Positions 1-7,834 of a stretch of 64,000 nucleotides of DNA are shown piece after piece. The position numbers and the translations under genes were made by a program. The stretch is from Streptomyces griseoviridis (GTDB lineage: Bacteria > Actinomycetota > Actinomycetes > Streptomycetales > Streptomycetaceae). The notes under the pieces are model-generated. The model made no database searches and was not told the DNA's origin. It saw only the letters and a program-made list of their open reading frames with translations. Every line of letters begins with the position of its first letter. The first letter of the stretch is position 1. The DNA lies in NCBI RefSeq assembly GCF_005222485.1, contig NZ_CP029078.1, forward strand, positions 5,793,501-5,857,500. The letters are read 5' to 3'.

Positions 1-123
1 GTCCCACTCGGGCAGCAGCCGGCGGCGGGGCGGGCGCGGCTGGTCGAGGCGGGCGCGCGGGCGCGCGGTGGCGGTGGCCCCGGTCGGGGTGCGCTCGCGG
101 CCGCTGTCACGCTCGGGAGCCAT
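1..123 (-). CDS. DUF1003-family membrane protein, N-terminal part only
   Basis: Only the first 41 codons lie in the window; the gene runs off the left edge. The reading frame begins MAPERDSGRERTPTG and continues through RPRARLDQPRPPRRRLLPE, a charged, Arg/Pro-rich cytoplasmic lead that I recognise as the start of the Streptomyces DUF1003 protein (a short protein with two membrane spans whose role is unknown). Its ATG (121-123) lies 17 bp inside the 3' end of the MgtE-N/CBS gene on the same strand, so the two are translationally coupled. The membrane part cannot be seen, so the family call rests on the N-terminus and on the known gene pairing. Confidence 0.7.
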   Translation of the reverse strand, partial: MAPERDSGRERTPTGATATARPRARLDQPRPPRRRLLPEWD

Positions 124-1546
124 GGCCGTCCGCCCCCTCGCCGTGGTCCCGGTCCTCGTGGCCGTCCCGCTCCCGGTCCTTGATCAGTTCCTCGTCCTCG
201 TCCCCGCGACGGCCGTCGTCGGTGTCAGCGCTGTCGGCGCGGTCAGCTGTGTCAGTGGCGTCGGCGATGTCGACGGGGTCGTCCTCGTCGAGGTGGAACT
301 CGGTCTCCCGCCAGTCGTCGGGCAGCATGTGGTCGAGGACGTCGTCCACGGTCACCGCGCCGAGCAGCGCCCCCGCCTCGTCCACGACGGGTGCCGCGAC
401 CATGTCGTAGGTGGCGAAGAACCCGGCGACGGCGGGCAGCGCCGCGTCCGGCGCCAGGGGCTTGAGGTCCTGGTCGAGGATCGAGCTGACCAGCGTGTAC
501 GGGGGGTCGCGCAGCAGCCGCTGGAAGTGCACGGTGCCCAGGTACTTGCCGGTCGGGGTGTCGTCGGGCGGCCGGCAGACGTAGACCTGGGCGGCGAGCG
601 CGGGGGAGAGGTCGGCGTTGCGGACCCGGGCCAGGGCGTCGGCGACGGTGGCGTCGGGGCGCAGCACGATCGGCTCGGTCGTCATCAGACCGCCCGCCGT
701 GCGCTCCTCGTACGACATCAGCCGCCGCATGTCGGCCGCGTCGGAGGGCTGCATCAGGCTCAGCAGCCGCTCCTTGTCCACCTCGGGCAGCTCCCGCAGC
801 AGGTCGGCCGCGTCGTCCGGGTCCATGGCCTCCAGGACGTCCGCGGCCCGCTCCTCCTTGAGCTTGCCGAGGATCTCGATCTGGTCGTCCTCGGGCAGCT
901 CCTCCAGGACGTCCGCCAGCCGGTCGTCGTCGAGGGCGGCGGCGACCTCCGCGCGGCGCTTGGGGGAGAGGTGGTGCAGCACGTTGGCGAGGTCGGCGGG
1001 GCGCAGCTTCTCGAAGGTGGCGAGGAGGTTCTCGGCGCCCTGTCCCTGCTCGTCGAGGGAGAAGCCGCTGACGGCTGACCACTCGACGGTCAGCGTCTCG
1101 CCCTTGGCCCGCCGGAAGGCGCCGCCCTTGCGGCCCTTGCGGACGAAGACCCGGTCGACCTCCCAGTCCCTGCGGGCGGGCAGTTGCCGCACCGACAGGT
1201 CGAGGACGGTGACCTCCTCGCCGCTCTCGGCGAGCACGACCCGCCGGTCGAGGAGTTCCCCGAAGACCAGCCGCTCGGTGGGCCGCTGCTCGAACCGGCG
1301 GACGTTGAGCACCCCGGTGGAGATGACCTGGCCCGACTCGACGCCGGTGACCCGGGTCATGGGCAGGAAGATCCGGCGCCTGCTGGTCAGTTCGACGACC
1401 AGGCCGAGCACCCGGGGCGGCCGGTTGCCGACGCGCAGCACGACGACCACGTCCCGCACCCGGCCGACCGCGTCGCCGTTCGGGTCGAAGACGGCGATGT
1501 CGGAGAGGTGCGAGACGAAGACCCGGGAAGGGGCGCCCGTTGCCAT
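107..1546 (-). CDS. Soluble MgtE N-terminal/CBS-domain protein
   Basis: 479 residues. Order of parts: a PRC-barrel-like N-terminus (VGRVRDVVVVLR near residue 35), an MgtE_N superhelical domain around residues 190-290 (repeated LADVLEELPEDDQ-type helices), a CBS pair at about 300-430 (VTVDDVLDHMLP closes it), and an acidic low-complexity tail rich in DTAD. In MgtE channels these cytosolic parts sense Mg2+, but the five-helix pore is absent here, so this is not itself a transporter. The overlapping downstream gene encodes a DUF1003 membrane protein, a plausible membrane partner (inference). ATG 1546 is chosen because GGGAGGAGG lies 7 nt upstream; an in-frame GTG at 1564 is part of that ribosome-binding site. 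Confidence 0.88.
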   Translation of the reverse strand: MATGAPSRVFVSHLSDIAVFDPNGDAVGRVRDVVVVLRVGNRPPRVLGLVVELTSRRRIFLPMTRVTGVESGQVISTGVLNVRRFEQRPTERLVFGELLDRRVVLAESGEEVTVLDLSVRQLPARRDWEVDRVFVRKGRKGGAFRRAKGETLTVEWSAVSGFSLDEQGQGAENLLATFEKLRPADLANVLHHLSPKRRAEVAAALDDDRLADVLEELPEDDQIEILGKLKEERAADVLEAMDPDDAADLLRELPEVDKERLLSLMQPSDAADMRRLMSYEERTAGGLMTTEPIVLRPDATVADALARVRNADLSPALAAQVYVCRPPDDTPTGKYLGTVHFQRLLRDPPYTLVSSILDQDLKPLAPDAALPAVAGFFATYDMVAAPVVDEAGALLGAVTVDDVLDHMLPDDWRETEFHLDEDDPVDIADATDTADRADSADTDDGRRGDEDEELIKDRERDGHEDRDHGEGADGHGSRA

Positions 1547-1744
1547 GCCCGCGCCTCCTCCCACGACGGTGTTGCGCGCTGCGCTTCTTTTCCGAATTGC
1601 CCGCTCGGATGGGCTTCAGGCTAGCCCGTCCCGATCGGATCCGCGCAGGTGGGGCTCGGCGAGGACTGGGTCCGCCGGGAGCGTGCGCCCCCGGTACGCT
1701 GCCGTACGCCGCTTGGGTCATTCGACGGAAAGGCAGCACCACCT

Positions 1745-2494
1745 GTGTCTGCGATCTCCCTGGGCCGTACGCGCCGGACCGCGCTCGCGGGCGCGGTCTG
1801 CGCCCTGGTCGTGACGGCGACGGGGCTGCTCTCCGGGTGCGGCGAGGACCCCGACGCGGGTACCAACGGGGTGGGGAAGCTGCCCGCCGAGCAGATCCAG
1901 CGCAAGACGCGGGCCGCGGCCGACGCCGCGGACACCGTGCGGCTGGCCGGGGACGTCGTCACCAACGGGCGCACCTACCGGCTCGACATGCGCCTGTCGG
2001 CGGACGGCGCGAGCGGCTCGGTCACCTCGAAGGGCGTCGCGTTCGGGCTGCTGCGGGTCGGCGAGCACCTCTATGTGAAGGCCGACGCCGACTTCTGGAG
2101 GCACGCGGAGGACGGCAAGGGCGGGGACGCCGACGCGGCGGGCAAGCTCGAAGGCAAGTACGTCAAGGTCCCGCAGGGCGACCCGGCGTACAAGAAGTTC
2201 AGCGGCTTCACCGAGAAGGACGTCCTGCTCGACGGGCTGCTCACGCTGCACGGCTCGCTGGCGACCGACGGCCACCACCAGCAGTCGGGCACCCGCACCA
2301 TCCGCGTCACCGGCGACAAGGGCTCGGGCGGCACCCTCGACGTCTCCCTCGAGGGCAGCCCGTACCCGCTGCGGCTGGAGCGCGCGGGCGGCGCGGGCAC
2401 CCTCACCTTCTCGGCCTGGGGCAAGTCCGTCGCCCTCGAGGAACCGGACGAGAGCGAGACCGTGGACTACGGCAAGCAACTGCCGACGTCCTGA
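1745..2494 (+). CDS. LppX/LprAFG-type lipoprotein
   Basis: 249 residues. The N-terminus is a lipoprotein signal: Arg-rich start, hydrophobic core (ALAGAVCALVVTATG) and lipobox LLSGC, so the mature protein is lipid-anchored outside the membrane. The rest matches the LppX/LprA/F/G fold known from mycobacteria, a half-barrel that binds acylated lipids: note VRLAGDVVTNGRTYRLD, a repeated Lys/Gly-rich strand pattern and a PYPLRLE strand. Ligand unknown in Streptomyces. GTG 1745 gives the signal peptide directly; the frame stays open upstream but adds no recognisable sequence. The convergent gene follows within 16 bp. Confidence 0.82.
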   Translation: MSAISLGRTRRTALAGAVCALVVTATGLLSGCGEDPDAGTNGVGKLPAEQIQRKTRAAADAADTVRLAGDVVTNGRTYRLDMRLSADGASGSVTSKGVAFGLLRVGEHLYVKADADFWRHAEDGKGGDADAAGKLEGKYVKVPQGDPAYKKFSGFTEKDVLLDGLLTLHGSLATDGHHQQSGTRTIRVTGDKGSGGTLDVSLEGSPYPLRLERAGGAGTLTFSAWGKSVALEEPDESETVDYGKQLPTS

Positions 2495-2509
2495 CGGCCG
2501 CTCCGGCGG

Positions 2510-3049
2510 CTATCCGCGCCGGCCCTTCCGCTTCCGTCCGCGCTTCAGCAGCAGCCGCGGCAGCCCGGCGGGGACCGGCTCCCTGGTGGTCGCGGGCGAC
2601 GGCAGCGGCGGCCCGGCCAGTGATCCGTCGGGCAGCGGCGCCGTCGCGCCCGTCGGTTCGAGGCGCAGCACCCGGCACTCGCGCGCCCAGCGGGCCGGCA
2701 TCGCCTCGCCGTCCGGCGCGTTGAGGCGCTTGCCCTTCAGCTCGGCGACCGTCGTCTCCCAGACCTCGGTGCCGGGCGCCACTTCGACGACGGTCGCCGC
2801 CCACGTCACCAGCCGGCCGCCCTTGTCCTTGCTGCGCGCGGTCACCAGGGCCCGGCCGCCGTCGGTCAGGGCGGGCAGCGGCTGTTCGCCCGGTCCGTCG
2901 CCGACCAGGCAGAGCGCGCCCTCGTGCCAGACGTGCCACAGCGGCCTCGCCGGGCCCGCGGAGCCCTCGACCCAGACGAGGCCGGACTTCTTCGTGGCCT
3001 CCTCGACCAGGGCCCGGTCCAGCAGCTCGCCAGTCAGCGCAGGTGTCAT
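2510..3049 (-). CDS. Conserved hypothetical protein, possible FMN-binding split-barrel fold
   Basis: 179 residues, not confidently assigned. The sequence has the look of pyridoxamine-phosphate-oxidase-like split barrels: an N-terminal helix, then KSGLVWVEGSAGPARPLWHVW, LCLVGDGPGEQPLPAL and VTWAATVVEVAPGTE strands. Lys/Arg-rich tail (LLLKRGRKRKGRRG). No catalytic residues are obvious. It ends 16 bp from the lipoprotein gene (convergent) and starts 25 bp downstream of the corA stop. There is no Shine-Dalgarno sequence; instead a TAGGCT hexamer sits exactly 7 nt before the ATG, suggesting a leaderless transcript. Confidence 0.7.
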   Translation of the reverse strand: MTPALTGELLDRALVEEATKKSGLVWVEGSAGPARPLWHVWHEGALCLVGDGPGEQPLPALTDGGRALVTARSKDKGGRLVTWAATVVEVAPGTEVWETTVAELKGKRLNAPDGEAMPARWARECRVLRLEPTGATAPLPDGSLAGPPLPSPATTREPVPAGLPRLLLKRGRKRKGRRG

Positions 3050-3073
3050 GAGGGGCAGCCTACTCAGGCGCCG

Positions 3074-4192
3074 TCACAGCCAGCCGTTGCGCTTGAGGGT
3101 GCGGTGGATGCCGAGGCAGATGCAGACCGTCACGCCCATGACCATCGGGTAGCCGAAACGCCACTCCAGCTCGGGCATGTGCTTGAAGTTCATGCCGTAC
3201 ACCCCGCACACCATCGTCGGGACGGCGACGATCGCGGCCCAGGAGGTGATCTTCCGCATGTCCTCGTTCTGCGCGACGGACGCCTGGGCGAGGTTGGCCT
3301 GGAGGATGGAGTTGAGCAGCTCGTCGAAGCCGATGACCTGCTCCTGGACCCGGGCGAGGTGGTCGGCGACGTCCCGGAAGTACTTCTGGATGTCCGGGTC
3401 GACCAGCCGCATCGGCCGCTCGGACAGCAGCTGCATCGGCCGCAGCAGCGGCGACACCGCCCGCTTGAACTCCAGCACCTCACGCTTGAGCTGGTAGATC
3501 CGCGCCGAGTCGACACCGCGCGACACCCCGCCCCTGCGGCCGGGCGAGAACACCTCGGTCTCCACCTCGTCGATGTCGTCCTGGACGGCGTCGGCGACCG
3601 CGATGTAACCGTCGACGACATGGTCGGCGATGGCGTGCAGCACGGCCGACGGGCCCTTGGCGAGCAGCTCGGGGTCGTCCTGGAGGCGGTGGCGCAGGGC
3701 GCGCAGGGAGCCCTGGCCGCCGTGCCTGACGGTGATGAAGAAGTCCCGTCCGGTGAAGCACATGACCTCGCCGGTCTCGACGACCTCGCTGTTGGCGGTG
3801 AGGCGGTCGTGCTCGACGTAGTGGATGGTCTTGAAGACGGTGAACAGGGAGTCGTCGTAGCGTTCGAGCTTGGGCCGCTGGTGGGCCTGGACGGCGTCCT
3901 CGACGGCCAGCGGGTGCAGCCCGAACTCGCCCGCGATACCGGAGAATTCGGCCTCGGTGGGCTCGTGCAGGCCGATCCACACGAACCCGCCGTCCCGGCG
4001 CACCTGGCGCATCGCCTCGTGCGGGGTGAGCGGAGCGGCCGTCGCGACGCGGGAGCCGTCGCGGTAGACGGCGCAGTCGACGACCGCCGACGGCGTCCCG
4101 GGGTCGCGGGTGGTGTCGTAGGAGGCGGTGTCCTTGCGCAGGGAGGCGCGGGACGGTCGGACCGCGGCGCGCAGGTCACGGATCATCGACAT
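3074..4192 (-). CDS. corA: CorA-family magnesium/cobalt channel
   Basis: 372 residues. Pentameric Mg2+ channel of the cytoplasmic membrane. The hallmark YGMNF motif closing the first of two C-terminal helices is present, followed by the short loop KHMPELEW, the second helix and the basic end RTLKRNGWL. The large N-terminal domain has the expected long coiled helices (EVLEFKRAVSPLLRPM, VIGFDELLNSILQANLAQ). The ATG at 4192 is preceded by GAAGGAG at 6 nt; an upstream in-frame start would add 35 residues that look non-coding. A 483-bp region precedes it and probably carries a long regulated leader. With the MgtE-N/CBS gene 1.5 kb away this makes a small magnesium-related neighbourhood. Confidence 0.93.
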   Translation of the reverse strand: MSMIRDLRAAVRPSRASLRKDTASYDTTRDPGTPSAVVDCAVYRDGSRVATAAPLTPHEAMRQVRRDGGFVWIGLHEPTEAEFSGIAGEFGLHPLAVEDAVQAHQRPKLERYDDSLFTVFKTIHYVEHDRLTANSEVVETGEVMCFTGRDFFITVRHGGQGSLRALRHRLQDDPELLAKGPSAVLHAIADHVVDGYIAVADAVQDDIDEVETEVFSPGRRGGVSRGVDSARIYQLKREVLEFKRAVSPLLRPMQLLSERPMRLVDPDIQKYFRDVADHLARVQEQVIGFDELLNSILQANLAQASVAQNEDMRKITSWAAIVAVPTMVCGVYGMNFKHMPELEWRFGYPMVMGVTVCICLGIHRTLKRNGWL

Positions 4193-4675
4193 GGCGGGCT
4201 CCTTCGTGAAGCGAGCGACAAGCGACGAACGCCGGGTACGACGGCTGGAACTGCCCGGAATGGGGACGTCCTGACTGCGGAGGTTCGGCACGTCCACAAA
4301 GCGGGGAGCACCGCACCGTCGCGGTGGCGCGCTTCGTCACTGATACGGATCGGACGGATCAGACGGATCAGGCAAAACGAAACGAAGGGATCTTCCGAAG
4401 GAAGAACGCGGGATGACGCGAACCCGAGAGGTGGCGGCCGATCGAGTGGGAGCGGCTACGTCAGCGGGCGGAAGATCGGGTGGTACTGCACGGTCGACTT
4501 CGGTCCACCGCAGCCCCACCTCCTCCGGCCGGTCCCCCGTAGGGGAGTTCCATCGGCGTCGGAGCTTGATGGCGACGCTTCTGCGTGCTGCCCCGAACCA
4601 CCGGGCAAGAGTAACAGTCGCCAGGAGTGTCAAGGCGCCGCTTTACCCGCTACTGGCGAGTTCTATGCTCACCGC
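4193..4675. promoter_or_regulatory. Divergent promoter region and long corA leader
   Basis: No convincing gene. Read on the minus strand (towards corA) it has TTGACA at 4630-4635 and then GC-rich sequence able to fold into several hairpins, including CCCC-TAC-GGGG, and a stretch reading GACGCCGATGGAAC that weakly recalls the core of the Mg2+-sensing M-box. A short hairpin, TCTTCC-TTC-GGAAGA (4391-4405), is followed on the minus strand by a T-rich run (CGTTTCGTTTT), which looks like a weak intrinsic terminator about 190 nt before corA. Near 4342-4370 there are three imperfect 10-bp ACGGATCAG repeats. Riboswitch control of corA is a hypothesis only. Confidence 0.4.
4642..4669 (+). promoter_or_regulatory. 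Predicted leaderless promoter of the SUFU-like gene
   Basis: TTTACC (4642-4647), 16 bp, TATGCT (4664-4669), then 6 nt to the ATG at 4676. The expected transcription start coincides with the start codon, and no Shine-Dalgarno sequence is present. Confidence 0.55.
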
Positions 4676-5260
4676 ATGGTTGATGTTCTCCCCCTGGTCG
4701 AGGCGAGGCTGCGCACCGCGCTGGGCGAACCGGACGCGCGCGCGGCGGTCACCTTCCTCGGCACCGACCGCGTCGAGGTGCTGCGCTTCCAGGAGCGTGA
4801 CGTCGTCCGCTACGCCACCCTCGGCATGTCCGCCCACCCCATGACCGACCCGACCGCGATGCTCGCCGACCCGGTCGCCGGGCCGCGCGCCGAGCTGGTC
4901 CTGTCGGTGCGCGCCGGGGTCGCCGACACCGACAAGGCGCTCAGGCCGCTCGCCGTACTGGCCGCCTCCCCGCAGGTCGAGGGTCTGGTGGTGGCGCCCG
5001 GCGCCTCCCTCGACGTCGGCGAACCGCTGTGGCCCGGCGCCCCGTTCACCTCGGTCCTGGTGGCCGAGCCGGGCGGTCTCGTCGAGGATCTGGAGCTGGA
5101 CGCGCCCCTCGACCCGGTCCGCTTCCTGCCGCTGCTGCCGATGACACCGAACGAGGCCGCCTGGAAACGGGTGCACGGCGCCCAGGCGCTCCAGGAACGC
5201 TGGCTGACCAGCGGGACGGACCTCAGGGACCCGGCCAGGAGATCCGTCCCGCTGGACTGA
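4676..5260 (+). CDS. Suppressor-of-fused domain protein
   Basis: 194 residues. Matches the bacterial SUFU-domain family: an N-terminal VEARLRTALGEPDARAAV helix region, FQERDVVRYATLGMS, the conserved MTDP turn, RAELVLSV and the C-terminal FLPLLPMTPNEAAWKR signature. Bacterial members often act as immunity or scaffold-type proteins, but no function is established for this one and no toxin gene lies next to it. The ATG is chosen because it follows the -10 hexamer by 6 nt. The upstream open frame (back to about 2.9 kb) runs antisense through corA and is not coding. Confidence 0.8.
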   Translation: MVDVLPLVEARLRTALGEPDARAAVTFLGTDRVEVLRFQERDVVRYATLGMSAHPMTDPTAMLADPVAGPRAELVLSVRAGVADTDKALRPLAVLAASPQVEGLVVAPGASLDVGEPLWPGAPFTSVLVAEPGGLVEDLELDAPLDPVRFLPLLPMTPNEAAWKRVHGAQALQERWLTSGTDLRDPARRSVPLD

Positions 5261-5301
5261 CCCGGGCGTGAGCAACCTCACCAACGGGCCTCTGCCGCAG
5301 C

Positions 5302-6546
5302 TCAGTTGGCGAAGACCGTGACGCCGTCCTCGGTGGCGTGCCGGGTCTCCAGCTCCTGCGCCCGGTGGGTGAGCGAGCGCCGCCGCACGACGACCACGGC
5401 CGCGCCGAGCACCGCGGTGACGGCGGCGACCGTGAACGGCATGTGGATGTCGCTCCACTCCTCGATCTTCGGCGCGAAGAAGGGGGCAGCGGCGGCGGCG
5501 AACCAGCGCACGAAGTTGTAGCCGGCGCTCGCCACCGGGCGCGGCGCGTCCGAGACGCCGAGCGCCAGCTCGGTGTACACGGTGTTGTTCACGCCGATGA
5601 ACGCGCCGGACAGGATCGTGCAGACGATCGCCGCGGTGTGACCGCCGTAGCCGAGCACCAGGACGTCGGCCGCGAGCAGCAGCAGCGAGCCGCCGAGCAC
5701 CTTCAGCGAACCGAACCTCGCCTGGAGCCTGGGCGCCACGAACACCGAGAAGACGGCGAGCAGCACACCCCACGCGAAGAACACCGCACCCGACTTGTAC
5801 GGCGTCATGTTCAGGACGAACGGGGTGAAGGCCAGCACCGTGAAGAACGTGTAGTTGTAGAAGAACGACGAGGCGGCGGCGGAGGCGAGCCCGCCGTGGC
5901 CGAGCGCCCTGATCGGGTCGAGCAGGGCCGTCTTCCGCGCGGGCCTCGGCTGCTCCTTGAGGAACACCGTGATGCACAGGAAGCCGACGGCCATCAGGAA
6001 CGCGGTGCCGAAGAAGGGGTAGCGCCAGCTCGCGTCGCCGAGCAGCGCGCCGAGCAGCGGTCCGCAGGCCATGCCGAGGCCGAGCGCGGACTCGTAGAGC
6101 AGGATGGCCGCGGCGCTGCCGCCGGCCGCCGCGCCGACGATCACCGCGAGGGCGGTCGACACGAACAGGGCGTTGCCCAGGCCCCAGCCCGCGCGGAACC
6201 CGACGAGTTCGCCGACCGAGCCCGAGGTGCCGGCCAGACCGGCGAAGACCACGACCAGGGCGAGGCCGAGCAGCAGGGTCTTGCGGCCGCCGACGCGGCT
6301 GGAGACGAAGCCGGTGACCAGCATCGCGATGGCGGTGATCAGGAAGTAGGAGGTGAACAGGAGGGAGACCTGGCTCGCGGTGGCGTCCAGGCCCTTGGCG
6401 ATGGACGGCAGGATCGGGTCGACGAGCCCGATGCCCATGAAGGCGACGACGGACGCGCCGGCCGTCGCCCACACCGCCTTCGGCTGCCGCAGGATGCCGC
6501 CCGCCCCGGCGTCGAAGGGGTCCTGCGCGCCGTCTCCCGTCCGCAT
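5302..6546 (-). CDS. MFS transporter, drug/metabolite exporter type
   Basis: 414 residues with about 12 hydrophobic segments in two halves separated by a charged loop (LKEQPRPARKTALLDPIRAL). The first loop after helix 2 holds the conserved SSRVGGRKTLLLG, the MFS motif A equivalent, and helix 4 starts with FRAGWGLGNALF. This points to a proton-coupled exporter of the DHA1 class; substrate unknown. ATG 6546 is chosen over the GTG at 6567 because AGGAGA lies 7 nt upstream. The upstream spacer is unusually AT-rich for this genome and carries an iron-box-like palindrome, so the gene is probably under a dedicated repressor. It is convergent with the SUFU-like gene. Confidence 0.88.
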   Translation of the reverse strand: MRTGDGAQDPFDAGAGGILRQPKAVWATAGASVVAFMGIGLVDPILPSIAKGLDATASQVSLLFTSYFLITAIAMLVTGFVSSRVGGRKTLLLGLALVVVFAGLAGTSGSVGELVGFRAGWGLGNALFVSTALAVIVGAAAGGSAAAILLYESALGLGMACGPLLGALLGDASWRYPFFGTAFLMAVGFLCITVFLKEQPRPARKTALLDPIRALGHGGLASAAASSFFYNYTFFTVLAFTPFVLNMTPYKSGAVFFAWGVLLAVFSVFVAPRLQARFGSLKVLGGSLLLLAADVLVLGYGGHTAAIVCTILSGAFIGVNNTVYTELALGVSDAPRPVASAGYNFVRWFAAAAAPFFAPKIEEWSDIHMPFTVAAVTAVLGAAVVVVRRRSLTHRAQELETRHATEDGVTVFAN

Positions 6547-6617
6547 GGTGCTGTCTCCTGTCGTCACTGCTGGCTCCGATCCCGACGAAGAGATGGTTGG
6601 TATTTACACAGACTAGA

Positions 6618-6634
6618 TTAGGTTGGCTAACTAA
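6618..6634. promoter_or_regulatory. Operator-like inverted repeat before the MFS gene
   Basis: TTAGGTTGGCTAACTAA lies 71 bp upstream of the chosen MFS start within an AT-rich stretch (about 6598-6655). On the minus strand it equals the DtxR/DmdR iron-box consensus with one base missing from each half. The spacing therefore differs from a true iron box, and a MarR/TetR-type operator is an equally good reading. Confidence 0.35.
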
Positions 6635-6742
6635 TGCAAGATACATCTAGTTCTTGAGGGGTCGGTTCCGGTCGGTGACCCGGCGATCCGGACGGGTGAT
6701 CGTCCTTGACGTGGCGGTTCGAGGGTAGGACCGTGGGGCTCT

Positions 6743-7384
6743 ATGAGGGGCGAACCCAGTTGCCCGAAGTGCGGTGGCCGGGTCAGGGCTCCCGGACTCT
6801 TCGCCGATTCCTGGCAGTGTGCCGTGCACGGGACGGTGCATCCGCTCCAGCCCGTGATCCCGCCCAGCGTCGAGGCCCTCGAAGTCGTGGTGCGTCGCAC
6901 GCAGGTACCCGTGTGGATGCCCTGGCCGCTGCCGGTCGGCTGGCTGTTCACCGGCGTGGGCTGCGCGGGCGACGACCGCAGCGGCGGCCGCGCCACCGCG
7001 GTGGCCTGCTCGGGCCCCGGGCCGCTCGGCGGCGCCGGTGAGCTGATCCTCGTCGCCGAGGAACTGGGCGTCGGACTCGGCGCGCGGTACGCGGGCATCG
7101 AGGGACCCGACCCCGGCACCGGCATGGACGTGGGGAAACCCCCGCAGGCCAAGGTGCTCGCGGCCGGCCGGCCCACCCCGCTCTGGCACGTCACCGGGGC
7201 GCCCGAGGACCGCGCCGTCTTCGCGGGCGAGGCGCTCGGGCTCTGGGTCTGGGCCGTCGTCTGGCCCGAGCAGTCCGGGCTGCTGATGTACGACGAACTC
7301 GTCCTGACCGACCTGCGGGACGCCGGCGCGGAGATCGACCTGGTGCCCTGCGGGGCCCTGTCCCCGCGCCTGCTCACGCCGTAG
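6743..7384 (+). CDS. Conserved zinc-ribbon protein (DUF6758-like)
   Basis: 213 residues. It opens with a zinc-ribbon pattern, CPKCGG at residues 7-12 and then WQCAVHG near residue 25, followed by a domain typical of an actinomycete-only family annotated as DUF6758: PVWMPWPLPVGWLFTGVG and the C-terminal DLVPCGALSPRLLTP are characteristic. No enzyme motif is visible and its role is unknown. The start follows TTGACG (6706-6711) and TAGGAC (6726-6731) promoter-like hexamers at a spacing shorter than ideal. It lies upstream of the PHP-domain gene but is separated from it by 450 bp of repeats. Confidence 0.75.
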   Translation: MRGEPSCPKCGGRVRAPGLFADSWQCAVHGTVHPLQPVIPPSVEALEVVVRRTQVPVWMPWPLPVGWLFTGVGCAGDDRSGGRATAVACSGPGPLGGAGELILVAEELGVGLGARYAGIEGPDPGTGMDVGKPPQAKVLAAGRPTPLWHVTGAPEDRAVFAGEALGLWVWAVVWPEQSGLLMYDELVLTDLRDAGAEIDLVPCGALSPRLLTP

Positions 7385-7458
7385 CGGCCCGGCGCGGCCG
7401 GGGGTTCCGGCTGCCGGGCCCGGTCGCCGGGGGGCGGGGTGCCGCTCGGCGACCGGGC

Positions 7459-7521
7459 GGCGGAGCGTCTGGGAGACGCGGCGGAGCGTCGGAGAGACGC
7501 GGCGGAGTGTCGGGGAGAGTT
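7459..7521. repeat. Three 21-bp tandem repeats
   Basis: Units at 7459-7479, 7480-7500 and 7501-7521, each starting GGCGGAG(C/T)GTC and ending in a GGAGA(C/G) core. Units 1 and 2 differ at two or three positions; unit 3 is more diverged. Confidence 0.85.
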
Positions 7522-7745
7522 GCTCAGGTCCGCGCGCCGGGGTCGCCGGGGAGTGTCGCCCGGGTCCCCGCGCCGGAGGGCCGGGAGGGCGGGGTGTCGC
7601 TCAGGTCCGCGCGCTGGGGTCGCCGGGGCGCCGGGAGCGCGGGATGCCGCCCGGGTCCGCGCGCCGGGGCGCCGGGAGGGCGGGGTGCCGCCCAGGTCAG
7701 CGCGCAGGGATCGCCGGGGAGTGTCGCCCGGGTCCGCACGCCCAG
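7519..7745. repeat. Six degenerate 32-51-bp tandem repeats
   Basis: Copies begin near 7519, 7551, 7593, 7644, 7685 and 7721. Each has the core TGTCGCCCGGGTCCGCGCG (variants CTCAGG, CCCAGG) followed by a variable CGCCGGG-rich tract. Length differences between copies fall in that tract. Confidence 0.75.
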
Positions 7746-7834
7746 GTGCCGGGCGCCGGCGGCGGTCCGTGGGTGCCGGGGCGGTCGGTATGCTGAGGCG
7801 TCCCCTTTCGTTCCGTCCGTCCTGGAGTTTCGTC

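Larger units (their letters stand above)
7385..7834. other. Repeat-filled 450-bp spacer
   Basis: No gene. Both strands stay open in several frames only because the sequence is almost pure GC. It holds two families of degenerate tandem repeats (listed separately) and, near its end, TATGCT (7789-7794), a plausible -10 for the PHP-domain gene with a roughly 35-nt untranslated leader. Confidence 0.7.

Noticed and set aside
4337..4633. 98-codon minus-strand ORF in the corA leader
   Set aside because: No ribosome-binding site, no recognisable family, and it overlaps a probable 5' untranslated leader.
4500..4633. A confident Mg2+ M-box riboswitch call
   Set aside because: Only a short core resembles the consensus, and the GGG expected after GACGCCNAUG is missing; kept as a low-level finding.
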